From positions 496,001 to 560,000 of the forward strand of contig NC_054685.1 in NCBI RefSeq assembly GCF_011074885.1: a DNA stretch of 64,000 nucleotides, written 5' to 3'. Of the stretch, positions 1 through 9,782 are shown piece by piece. The position numbers and the translations under genes are program-made. Numbering within the stretch: the first letter of the stretch is position 1; every line of letters starts with the position of its first letter. The notes beneath the pieces are model-generated. The model did no database searches, was not told where the DNA came from, and was given only the letters and a program-made list of their open reading frames with translations. This DNA is from Brettanomyces bruxellensis. Its lineage: Eukaryota; Ascomycota; Pichiomycetes; Pichiales; Pichiaceae.

Positions 1-167
1 TTCGGCATGCTTCGACTCCCCCTGTGGCGCAGTCTCTGAACTCTCCTTCCTCTGCTTTGGAAGCCCCTTTGGATAATGCCCCCTCTCCTCTTCTGTGCTG
101 TCGACTTCCATTTGGCGTCAAGTGCACAAGTGTCTGCGGAAAAATCACAAAAGCAAAACGAATTTAA
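1..167 (+). CDS. Possible 3' end of a gene cut by the window edge
   Basis: The first 167 bases are GC-richer than the following 2 kb. On the plus strand, frame 3 (from base 3) is open for 54 codons to a TAA at 165-167 and reads as a Ser/Pro/Ala-rich tail. This could be the C-terminus of a gene beginning upstream of the window. The opposite strand is also open here: an ATG at 111 reading leftward gives 37 codons (beginning MEVDSTEEE) to the edge, so a minus-strand gene start is an alternative. I cannot choose firmly and recognise no family. Confidence 0.3.
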   Translation, partial: RHASTPPVAQSLNSPSSALEAPLDNAPSPLLCCRLPFGVKCTSVCGKITKAKRI

Positions 168-2422
168 TGCCCTGTCTTGTGCTCTGATGTTAAAATGCTG
201 TTTTCACGTGTCCGGCGAATAAAATTGGTGAAACCGCACCAATGTACGGTGTTGCGTCTTCTTGTACTGTGTGTATTTGTGCTGTATGTAACTGGACGGG
301 CACAATGAAACTCAACGTGTACTCTTTGGAGGTGAAATTCGTCAATTGTGCGAACTGTATGTGATTAATGTATAATGGGTGGAGCAGAGCCACGAAGCAC
401 TGCTTCAAGAAAGAAATGCTAGGTTTTCTAATGAACGATTATACGACGTGTTCACACGGTAAACTGAGATGTGTTCAGCAGTCGGAGATTACTGGCAAAC
501 CATTTCTAAGAAGGGAAAGACTGAGTTCAAAGGCTTTGCGACCTGCTTACAGCTGCGATCGTATATATAAATGGACTTTGCCGAAAAATGAGGAAATTTA
601 AAAACAAATATAAAAAAAAAAAAAAAAAAAGCCAAACAATCAAACAAAAATACAGTGCTACTAACAATACATTAGGCAGACAGGTGAGAGGCAGGCAACT
701 TGCTGTGTTTACCTTGAATTCTTTACGTATTTGTTTTAAAATCGGTTTGGCGTTTGTTGTCTAAAATTTTTTTATCTCTTTATGCGTCCTATTCTTCTGC
801 ATTTACAGCTTTAGGCGAATTTATCAATTACCGTATTGTCCCTGGGATGTGATTTAACGTTACTTAACTATTTTGAGAAATGCCGATTTTTTTTAGCTTG
901 TAGATTGTCTAATCTTAGCACAAACAGGCGTCCATTTCAGGGTATGGGATCTCCCTTTTTGTGGTTCAAATTAACTGCCGTCTGGTAACTGTATCGAATA
1001 ATTTGTGTAACATGACACGCCAAATAATAATTATATCTGATTTTGACACACATTCTGATAAGATGTGCCAATTGAAAGCCTTGGTATTTCAGCTATCATC
1101 CGTGTATCAATTATATTATTTAGCAGTAAGCGCTATACTTGAGATTTGGAAACCATGTTTCTAAATTCGGCATTCGCTTTTTCTTTTTCTTTCTTTGATT
1201 ATTTTTATATTTTTATGCTTTTGCATTGACAACTGAATTAGTGATAATCATAATACTATTTGTATGTATTGGTTTTCTGCTTATTTTCGGTAGGCACACT
1301 TTTCGATTTCGAAAATAAGGTTGCTTTCCTGAAGGATCAAATTTTGTTCCATGTAGCATCTCACTGATAACCCATTACAAAATGTAAGCGCCTGATCAAT
1401 AATAATATGACGTATTGATTCACAATTTGGCTGTGCATATTCATTTTTGTAAGGCTAGATTCTACGTTCGAGGCAGCGAAAGCAGGATTGGAGATTCTAA
1501 AAAAAGTACTTGAGAGGGATATGCATGTATAATTTTTTCATACCTGTTAGAGCAAATCTTTCAAAATACTATTTCTTCTTTACTTATTATGTCGGCTTCT
1601 AGTACTACTTAATCCCAGCGCTAAATAAATTACATCTTTTACCCATTGAAAACGTAATAAAATCGATCAATGAAAAAGGCATGGCGTCTGGGAGTTGGGT
1701 GTAACTATAAAGATTAATCACATATGGGGATATACATTTATATGTTATATCAAAGAGAAATTAAAATTTGTAGAGGAAGTATTTTGAAATATCAAACAAA
1801 CGGCTGGCCAAGGGGACATACAGGAATTTTAATAATTTGGGCTGGGTAAAGACGGGTAAAACGTATGGAAATTAAAAGGAATTGGGGTGTCATTTTTAAA
1901 AATAACAGTTATTCACATGCATATATTACGGGATTTGATACAAAATTCATCATTACTTTGATTGTGTATGTGATTCTTAGATGTAGACTCTATGGATTAG
2001 CTTTTAATAGCTCTAGTATGTTGCATAAAGCGTCAAAAAATTTCCCTAAGCTCTTCAGACTTAAAATCGGTACATCCGGTGGGCCATCCTTTTTCCTTCT
2101 TGTAAAAGTTAAATATTTTCTAAATAGTTTTTAGGTATATCTTCAAACCGTTTATTTTGATATATTTCAAGGACCATGTGAATCCGATGGTCATCCAGAT
2201 GGTGAAAAATTAGTCAATAAACGCGGCGTACTACTTTTTTTTTTTATTTTTTTGTAGTCCCCAAATACGGCCCATGATTCAGATACTACTTCCTTATTTT
2301 TCACATTCATCTCGTCATATCTTTGCGAAAATACAGTGGATAACACTGATTTTTTAAGTGATATAGATATAAGGGGAAGTTGCTTTCTTGTTTGACGTAA
2401 TAGGAACACAAAGTTTGCAAAA
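168..2422. other. AT-rich intergenic region, no gene seen
   Basis: About 2.25 kb without a convincing reading frame. ORFs are short, lack coding-like composition and match nothing I recognise. It contains a homopolymer A tract near 611-628 and T-rich stretches near 2236-2253. The last few hundred bases must carry the promoter of the folate gene starting at 2423, but I see no clear TATA element or operator. Confidence 0.6.
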
Positions 2423-3316
2423 ATGACCGCAGATATAATCCAGGGAAAGGTTATAAGCAAAGAACTCCGGCAGAACATTAAGAATGAAATAGATGCCATT
2501 AAAGCCAAAAACCCAGAGTTCAAGCCAAAATTGGTGGTAATTCAAGTTGGTGCTCGTCCAGATTCATCAACCTATGTTAGAATGAAGCTCAAATCATGCA
2601 AAGCTGTGGGGATCGAAGGTGAATTAAGAAAGTACGATTCTACTATTGGTGAAGAAGAGCTTCTTAAGAGTGTCCATGAACTGAATGAAGATACATCTGT
2701 TCACGGCGTCTTGGTTCAACTCCCGCTTCCGGCACATATCAGTGAAGAGAAGATCACAGATGCTGTGGAGCAGGCTAAAGATGTGGATGGCTTTTCTCCT
2801 TTGAATATGGCAGCTATTTTTAAAAGAAAAGCTCAACCTTTACAGATTCCATGTACTCCAAAGGGTGTCATGTACATGCTTGATCACGAAAAGGTTGTTA
2901 TTGACGGTAAAAACGTTGTTGTCTGTGGAAGATCGGACATTGTTGGTGGACCAATGGCTAAACTTCTCGAGAAAAGAGGTGGAACCGTCACTATTATTCA
3001 TTCAAAGACTACGGAGGAACAGAAAAAGTTCTACTGCTCCAATGCCGATATTATTGTCAGTGCGGTGGGTAAAGTGAACTTTTTGAGAGGTGATTATGTG
3101 AAGCCGGGTGCCGTTATTATCGATGTTGGTACAAACTACGTTGAAGATAGCACTAAGAAATCCGGACATAGATTAGTGGGAGATGTGGACTTCGAATCGT
3201 GCCGGGAGAAAGCATCTAAGATAACTCCTGTTCCAGGGGGAGTTGGACCTATGACTGTTGCTATGGTGCTTCATAATTTGCTAGAAGCTTCTAAGAGGGC
3301 TTACGGAATCGAGTAG
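2423..3316 (+). CDS. Methylenetetrahydrofolate dehydrogenase / methenyl-THF cyclohydrolase (stand-alone D/C domain)
   Basis: This 297-residue protein matches the FolD-type dehydrogenase/cyclohydrolase domain that forms the N-terminal third of the trifunctional C1-THF synthases Ade3 and Mis1. It should interconvert 5,10-methylene-THF, 5,10-methenyl-THF and 10-formyl-THF. Visible marks are the substrate-site segment PDSSTYVRMKLK near residue 48 with the candidate catalytic lysine, GVLVQLPLP, the KDVDGFSPLN loop, a PCTPKGVMYML segment, the Rossmann motif around CGRSDIVGGPMAKLL, and PVPGGVGPMT near the C-terminus. The start is the ATG in an AAAATGAC context. The protein stops at the end of this domain, and no formate-THF ligase domain follows before the convergent GYP1. 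It is unlike the shorter-motif NAD-dependent Mtd1. No mitochondrial presequence is obvious, so a cytosolic location is inferred. Confidence 0.88.
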   Translation: MTADIIQGKVISKELRQNIKNEIDAIKAKNPEFKPKLVVIQVGARPDSSTYVRMKLKSCKAVGIEGELRKYDSTIGEEELLKSVHELNEDTSVHGVLVQLPLPAHISEEKITDAVEQAKDVDGFSPLNMAAIFKRKAQPLQIPCTPKGVMYMLDHEKVVIDGKNVVVCGRSDIVGGPMAKLLEKRGGTVTIIHSKTTEEQKKFYCSNADIIVSAVGKVNFLRGDYVKPGAVIIDVGTNYVEDSTKKSGHRLVGDVDFESCREKASKITPVPGGVGPMTVAMVLHNLLEASKRAYGIE

Positions 3317-3916
3317 AAAGTCTTTTTTTAACGCATCTATTTTACTATAAATGATTAGACGGATTCACAATAAATTGATCCATATACACGGTGGAAGGAT
3401 GAGTTAAACATTCCAGTAATATATTTATGCCGGGCAGAGTTGCACATAATGGTTTCCGAATTGTGTAAACTGATACTTCTTCCGGGTAACGGTGCATACT
3501 ATCAAATATCCTTTTAGTATGTTACTATTTACTAAGTAAATAACCAGAAATATATAACTAAATACATACTGAGAAGGCGACGCGTAGGCTGTAACAAAGC
3601 ATAACGAATATTTATGATTAAACTCTGGATATATTGCAAGCATATTAGTCTAGGCAGATTCCAGGCAGACTACATGTATATGACAGATTACGGCTAGATA
3701 ACATGATATACATACGGATACTGCATGATTAACACTTTAGATTAGTACATGCTGATACCACAGTAACGTTTCTGCTAACGTTTCCACATGCTTTTTCAGT
3801 CATTTATAAGTCATCCTGAGATCCTATCCAGATCTCACGATGATCCTCGTAATTATTCCAATTATATATATAATACCTCTATTTGTTCTAACTTTGAAAA
3901 AATAAAAACGCAACGT
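3317..3916. other. Convergent 3' intergenic region
   Basis: 600 bases between the 3' ends of the folate gene and GYP1. The sequence is AT-rich with TATATA-type and AATAAA-like stretches suited to yeast 3'-end formation. No coding or RNA gene is seen. Confidence 0.5.
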
Positions 3917-5783
3917 TTACTTCAAATGAGCAGATGCATTCTCATACAGACTCTCCCAGACATATGCCTCACTTAGCATCATCTCAATATCCTTTTCCGT
4001 CCATAAATCAGTCTTCTTGCTATCCTGAAGAAACATTATGATATCCTGGAATTCCATATTAATTAAAACGTCACCAAACCGCCGCAGAAATGCACAGCAA
4101 ACATACACGTGGAACTTGCTGAAACCGTCTGGAAAATCAGAAAGATAGGTATCCCACATCCTGATAACTAATGGAAGCTCAAATTCTCGCATGAGGAGAC
4201 AATTCATCCACCTGAAAGCAAACTGAATGAAATCCAAATTCTGGTCCGCCAAATGCTTTGCCAAACGTGGTTCATCCCGCGTAATTAAGTCCTTCAACTG
4301 ATCGATCTGCCGGATGATTCCCGGCTGCTCATGAATGTAGTTATCCTGGATCGTATCTAGCATTTTTGTCAGACACCAATACGTGTCAGCCTCAACTGTC
4401 GTCATAAGTTCAGTTGGTGCTTGCTTTGGGTCAAAATTGACAACAGTCTCTGGCTTGCAAAGATATGCAGAGAGAAAAACCTGAAAAAATGGTGTAACCA
4501 AGTCGTTTATTCCCTGAACATAGCCAGAAGCGGGATGCCTAACCGCCCAAAGGTATAAAATTCGCTCAAGAGACCTATGTGTGGCATCTTGCGCATATAG
4601 ATGTATACCAGGATTCGTTCTGGGGACATCTATCTCGATCTGATGCCACATGGCCTGGTCTTTCTGTCCTTGAAGTAACTGTCGAATGCTACTGGCATAT
4701 TCCTTACGTTTTCTACCCAAGACCGAAGCTCGAGTTCCCCTATTTGCAGGCAGATATCCCACCAATATCTGCCACACTAGTGGTCTTATCGAGGCCGGAA
4801 TTCCGCTCCAGCTCTGCTTCCTGAGCTCGCCTATGTCAAAAGGCTCTTTTGTGAGCACACGCACAATTTTTTTATACTTGATGGCCTCCTTATCGTTAGG
4901 AAGGTACTTTGTAAGACTCGAAAAGGGATTCCCCACCAACTCCTTCCAATCTGATCGTATCAAACTGTATTCACTATCACTTGCAACCACATTATTTTTT
5001 GAGACATCGTGCGCCAGGCCTGCTTTTGGTAATTTTGAGCCTGCTTTGATATTAATGTTATTACTTTCGTCACGCTTACTATCCTCAGACTTACCCTCAA
5101 GTGTCAACCCCTCAAGTGAGGGATATAGTGCGGGCTTTACCATTCCGGGGCTCTCTTTCCCAACTGTGCTCTCACTATTTTGACCTATATCTCCTATATC
5201 TGCACTCCAAACATCATCTTCCTCCTCAGAGCCAGATATTGCACGGCCACTCTGGTGGCTGTGATTGTGGCGGTGACGATGGCTGTGCTGATGGTGTGCA
5301 TATGTGCTATCCAAGTTGCTTTTGGCTACTGCTGGTGGAATACTAGGAGAAATTGATCTTATGCTTGGGGAAGGGGAAGGTGATGCTGTATCCATATAAC
5401 TGAACCCAGCACCTATAACAACTTTGCCAGAATTCGCAGATGCTACTCGTGAACGATTGAACGATTGCCTAGCATCGATACTGCTAATGCTAGTTCGTCC
5501 GTTTCCATACTCATGTGAGGACTTGCCCAAAGTGCTTAACGAGGTTAGAGATTTGAAAAATGATGATTTTGTCAGTGGATTCTTGGTTTCTTTTTGAAGA
5601 TCGTCATTTAGACTGTCACTTGAATTGAACAGATAGTCATTCGATCCGGGTGTTTGCTAAAGAATAGGTAGGTAAATGTGAAATGTTAGTGAAACATGCT
5701 AACAAATTAATTTTGCTCTAACAAATGATCAAACTTACCTCAATTGGATGGTGGTATCCATGCTGACCAGATTTTCTCCACAT
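3917..5783 (-). CDS. GYP1: Rab GTPase-activating protein Gyp1 (TBC domain), two exons
   Basis: Gyp1 is a Golgi Rab-GAP that accelerates GTP hydrolysis by Ypt1 and related Rabs. The C-terminal TBC domain shows both catalytic fingers: the arginine-finger motif IEIDVPRT and the glutamine-finger motif YVQGIND, followed by the conserved FRWMNCLLMREF segment. The N-terminal half is Ser-, Gly- and His-rich and looks disordered. The gene is spliced. Exon 1 (5739-5783) encodes MWRKSGQHGYHHPIE. Exon 2 (3917-5656) carries the rest, giving 594 residues against 637 in S. cerevisiae. The exon 2 frame is open back to a TAG that is itself the acceptor, with no ATG near the N-terminus of that frame, so a 5' exon is needed. 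Exon 1 joins in phase 0. Confidence 0.88.
5657..5738 (-). other. GYP1: Spliceosomal intron in GYP1 (82 bp)
   Basis: On the minus strand the intron begins GTAAGT (5738-5733), contains a CACTAAC branchpoint-like motif about 30 bases before its end, and finishes TTCTTTAG. Both flanking exons are in phase 0. Removing it joins a 15-codon first exon with an ATG to the long open frame. It was read by eye and not confirmed by transcripts. Confidence 0.85.
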
Positions 5784-6191
5784 AATAAGAAAGAACCAAC
5801 CTGCTTGGTTCCACTCAAGTGTATTTCACGCAATATGAAATGCTGATAGACGTACAAAAGACCCATATATTATTATACGAGGTATATAAACAGAGGTAGC
5901 GAGCGCATTGCTAGGCATTAATTTTATTTCATTTATTTACTTATTTTTTTTTTTTTTTCCCCTGATGCTAACTTGATTTCTCACTATTTGAAAGTATGCA
6001 GAACAGTCAAATATACGTAGTGGGTAACACAAAAAGTTAGCATGCGGATTAAAGCAAGCAAGTAAGATTGCGAATTGATGCATTTTACAAACCCTAAGAT
6101 GATTATTCAATATGCTAATTAGTCGATGTACTGCAGTTTTACCAACACTAAATCTACCACACTTTTAAAGCATTCTAGTGGAATTGCGTTC
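5784..6191. other. Intergenic region between GYP1 promoter and DCS1 3' end
   Basis: About 400 bases serving as the GYP1 promoter and the DCS1 terminator. It has a TATATAAA element at about 5881-5888, roughly 100 bases upstream of the GYP1 ATG on the minus strand, and a T-rich tract near 5943-5960. No gene is seen. Confidence 0.4.
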
Positions 6192-7088
6192 CTACTGGGT
6201 GTAATTTCTCATTCCTAAATTCCATAAGTCATGAGACTCACTCAAACCATATGTAATGGTCTTTTTGGAAAAGCCATCCTTCCCAAGAAGCTTTAATGAT
6301 TCGATAACTTCCTCGAGCAAAATAGCCTTTCCTGCCAATATGGTTTGACCAAGACCAGTATAATTAGCATTAACAACGTGGATATGAAAGTGATAGAAAG
6401 AGGGCTGATAATGCACATACAACCTGAGTTGATCTCTAGCAATCGGATACTTTGTAGGAACGTTTTCTAAAATGCTATCCCGAATAGCCTCCAAATATGG
6501 TATATCTCCTTGCTTTAGGTCCCTGATGGACGCAATATCGTTCCTATAAACAATTGCAACAAGATAAAGCGAGTCTATAGCCACTCCGTCCCATTTCATA
6601 TCTGGAAGTAGAATGTAACTGCTGTCTTTGAACACAACTCTCTCTGCTTCCTGTCCATGATACAAGATATTCCTCACCCAGGACAAACGATCACCTTTCT
6701 GAGTTTCTATGTATGGTCTTACTATTTTCTGATAGGCTTTTGGCGTCTCTATCACCATATGCAATGGATGCTTACGATATTTCGCAATGTGTGCTGCAGA
6801 TGCCGGGTATATGAGATTAATTTTGCATTCTGCTGAATCAGTAGTTTGTTTATCACCAGGATCTTCTGTTGATCTCGAACCTGTACCCCAAAAGTACACA
6901 TCATTGCTTTGTGCTTGGATGATATTCGAATTTGGAATACATGCTTTTGAGTCAAAAGGCCTCTTCTCTAGCTGTAAGATGGCATTTTTTCCGTTAATAG
7001 TGCCGAGAAGACTGACTTTCTTTGTTTGAGAGTCTGACTCTAGATTTTCCGTTGAGTGGAATAATGGTAAAAGGGTACTCAATGACAT
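6192..7088 (-). CDS. DCS1: Scavenger mRNA-decapping enzyme (DcpS/HIT family)
   Basis: DcpS enzymes hydrolyse the m7GpppN cap remnants left after 3'-to-5' mRNA decay. The histidine-triad motif HFHIHVV lies at residues 233-239, preceded by the family segment LRLYVHYQPSFYHFH. Upstream, the DMKWDGV segment, with the WDG typical of DcpS, supports the assignment. At 298 residues it is shorter than S. cerevisiae Dcs1 (350), mostly at the N-terminus, although the start is a good ATG (MSLSTLLPLF) with no in-frame evidence of more. S. cerevisiae has two paralogues (DCS1, DCS2); the catalytic histidines here favour the active Dcs1 type. Confidence 0.88.
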   Translation of the reverse strand: MSLSTLLPLFHSTENLESDSQTKKVSLLGTINGKNAILQLEKRPFDSKACIPNSNIIQAQSNDVYFWGTGSRSTEDPGDKQTTDSAECKINLIYPASAAHIAKYRKHPLHMVIETPKAYQKIVRPYIETQKGDRLSWVRNILYHGQEAERVVFKDSSYILLPDMKWDGVAIDSLYLVAIVYRNDIASIRDLKQGDIPYLEAIRDSILENVPTKYPIARDQLRLYVHYQPSFYHFHIHVVNANYTGLGQTILAGKAILLEEVIESLKLLGKDGFSKKTITYGLSESHDLWNLGMRNYTQ

Positions 7089-8356
7089 TACTGCTTGCTT
7101 TGAATAGTAACACTATCGACAGTTCAAAGTGTTGTTGTCGGGAGAGAAATCCACATGAAAAAATAAAATCATTCAGGATGGGAATGTGAAAATTATTCTG
7201 TAGCGCGATCTCCCTGAAAAGACATACATACATTACTTCTATTCATTTGTCTATTAAAAAGAGATCAAACGGTACATCTTAATATAACTGATATAACATG
7301 CAGTAAACAGTAATAAAAGTTTCTAAAATGCTTACCACCACCTCGCTTGACGAACAGTACTATCACGTGACCCAAATACCAACACCCCGGTATAATCCAA
7401 CAGAAAAATCCGGGCAATCCCGATGCCAAGGCTGAGTTTTAAATGCGGGAAAAACGTTAAAAATGGCAAGAGTTGTATAAAAAAGTTTCATGAATGACAC
7501 TGTAAGCTTAACTGCGCCACATCATACTCCTCATTAGTACAATGCAAATATTTATCAGCTAAAGAAAGACCAGGTGTTCAATATAGGGTATCGCATATTG
7601 ACTCATAAGTCACAAGCATGTCCATTAAGGTAATGATGTGTAATCAGGGCTAGGCTATTTCTTTTAGGCACTATTAGTGAGCATTTCTTTATATTACCGT
7701 AATGCATATTGTTCAGGAGTCCTAAAAAAACTTTTTGGTAGCGCTCAGTACAATTAACTGCACTCTTCTATTTCAACCTGAAACCAGGTACGGAATCTCG
7801 AATGTTGGTTGATCTACATTCCCCTCGCTTCATACATAAACGCTGGCCTTACTGATCGCCCGCCTGCTATCATAGTTTAGTTAATTTCCATTCATATTTA
7901 TTTTTATAATTTATTTTTATCATTTATCGAGTACATATATTTTTTTTTCTTCTTTTGAGCATTTGCATTTGACAGCTGGCTCCCCACCTCCCGGCAGTCT
8001 TTTAGTTAACCTTAACTTTCTTATAGATACTTTTTGAGCTCCGGACCAACTTCAGTTAATTGCACCGCTCACTGCAATTGCAAAAGGTAGTTTGAATTTT
8101 TGGAGCAGGAAAAGCCTACCAATATTTGTTAGCCATAATACAGGCCATCACATCACATAAGATTGCTTCTAGGTTTGAAATTGTACAAATTATAGGAATT
8201 TCGCAAATTTCGCAAATTTCACAAACTGCACAAATTGCACAAACTGCACCTTTTAGATCATCCTTATTGCTAGAAACACTTGTCGTATTCTCTGAAGCTA
8301 TTGATTAAGTGGTAGATTATTGGGAAAAGAAAGTTCAGCATCAAGATATTCGCACA
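7089..8356. promoter_or_regulatory. Divergent promoter region DCS1 / CMK-type kinase
   Basis: About 1.27 kb between two divergently transcribed genes. It holds a TGACTCA site (7599-7605), the AP-1/Gcn4 consensus, followed directly by TAAGTCA, so the two together form a near-palindrome. Close to the kinase, 8200-8252 consists of imperfect short repeats of the type AATTTCGCA / AACTGCACA. A T-rich tract lies near 7939-7955. I assign no function beyond promoter by position. Confidence 0.45.
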
Positions 8357-9637
8357 ATGTCACTCTTAGCAAGCAACTCGAAAAAGAAGCTATACGAGTT
8401 TCAGGAAACTCTTGGGGCTGGATCATTTGGAACAGTGCGTAAAGCTGTGCTGAAGGAAACAGGCGAAGAAGTGGCTATCAAGATAATCTTAAAATCTCGA
8501 CTTAAAGGCCATTTAGAGGCCGTTGAAAGAGAAATTAGGCTTCTTGCTTCTATCTCTCATCCAAACATCGTCAGGCTTATTGACTGGTTTGAAACCAGAC
8601 ATAACTTTTACATTGTGACCCAGTTGGCCACGGGAGGTGAACTTTTCGAAAGACTCGTGAAGCAAACGTGCTTTACCGAGTATGATGCTTGCGAAATTAT
8701 ATATCAGTTGTTATGCGTACTTGATTATCTTCACAAAAGAGGGATTATTCACCGAGATATCAAACCGGAAAATGTGTTGTACTTGACCAAGGCGACCGAC
8801 TCGCCGATCGTCCTCGCTGACTTTGGTGTTTCCAAGCAGACAAACGCCAAGGGAGACCAGAAAATTACAGGGTTGGCAGGTTCGTACGGCTATATAGCAC
8901 CAGAAGTGTACGCGAGTGAGGGAGTTGGCGATTTATACGGATTGGGAAAGGGCGGATACACAAATGCATGCGATATCTGGTCGCTTGGTGTCGTGGCCTA
9001 CACACTTATAGGTGGATACTCTCCGTTTTGCGCTCAGACACCAGAAGAATTCCTCGATGAGGTCCGTAGCAACAATTTCGTTGTTTTCCACCAGAAATAC
9101 TGGAAGGATATCAGTGAAGATGCCAAGGACTATATAGTGAAGAGTCTTGACATTGACAACAGACGAAGACCAAGCGCAGAGCAACTGCTTCACCATCCAT
9201 GGATTTTGAAGCATGTTGCACAGAAGAATAGTACTAAGGCATTGCCTCAGCAGAGAAATATCATCACGAACATCCAGGGTGGATTCAATGCTGCCGAGAA
9301 GTTGCGTAAGGCTGTTAGATTTGTGATAATGAAGAACAAGCTTGCCAAGTTGCGCGTATTGAGAAAACAGGAGGGTGAGGAGTTCGACTCCGACTCAGAA
9401 GACTTTGTTTTCCACGCATCACCGACAAAGAGCAATGTTGTGATGGATTTCTCGAAGCTGTCACTTGACGAACTTCGTGATAAAGAGCATAAGGCTGAGG
9501 AAGGGGCCCGGAAGTCCAGGAGACAGCAGAAAAGTGAGCATTTGACACTTGCATTCCAGAACCTGGTAAGGTTGGCACAGGACTCGAAGGAGCGGATCAA
9601 GAGGTACCAGGATGAGGAAGATAGAAATAGCAATTGA
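8357..9637 (+). CDS. CMK1: Calcium/calmodulin-dependent protein kinase, CMK1/CMK2 type
   Basis: A serine/threonine kinase of 426 residues. The N-lobe has the glycine loop LGAGSFGTV and catalytic lysine in VAIKIIL. The C-lobe has HRDIKPEN, DFGVSKQ and APEVY, and DIWSLGVVAYTLIGGYSPF is typical of CaM kinases. After the kinase domain, GGFNAAEKLRKAVRFVIM and the basic stretch after it match the autoinhibitory/calmodulin-binding segment of yeast Cmk1/Cmk2. The activation-to-F-helix region carries a short Gly-rich insertion (around VGDLYGLGKGGY) that yeast Cmk1 lacks. I start at ATG 8357 (MSLLASNSKK); the frame continues upstream only to a GTG. Assignment to CMK1 rather than CMK2 cannot be made. 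Confidence 0.87.
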   Translation: MSLLASNSKKKLYEFQETLGAGSFGTVRKAVLKETGEEVAIKIILKSRLKGHLEAVEREIRLLASISHPNIVRLIDWFETRHNFYIVTQLATGGELFERLVKQTCFTEYDACEIIYQLLCVLDYLHKRGIIHRDIKPENVLYLTKATDSPIVLADFGVSKQTNAKGDQKITGLAGSYGYIAPEVYASEGVGDLYGLGKGGYTNACDIWSLGVVAYTLIGGYSPFCAQTPEEFLDEVRSNNFVVFHQKYWKDISEDAKDYIVKSLDIDNRRRPSAEQLLHHPWILKHVAQKNSTKALPQQRNIITNIQGGFNAAEKLRKAVRFVIMKNKLAKLRVLRKQEGEEFDSDSEDFVFHASPTKSNVVMDFSKLSLDELRDKEHKAEEGARKSRRQQKSEHLTLAFQNLVRLAQDSKERIKRYQDEEDRNSN

Positions 9638-9782
9638 TCGTATATGATATTACGGATGTGTCTCACAGACAGTTTGGAACGATAATAAATAAACTTCAGG
9701 TTTTTCTAGCAAAGACTATGTATATGGATGTAGAAGTACATAATTTATAAAAAGTCGTCCGGCGTCCTGCTGATCCTCCTAC

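Noticed and set aside
5739..5774. Alternative GYP1 start at the ATG at 5774 reading MDTTIQL
   Set aside because: That frame joins exon 2 out of phase; the ATG at 5783 gives a phase-0 junction.
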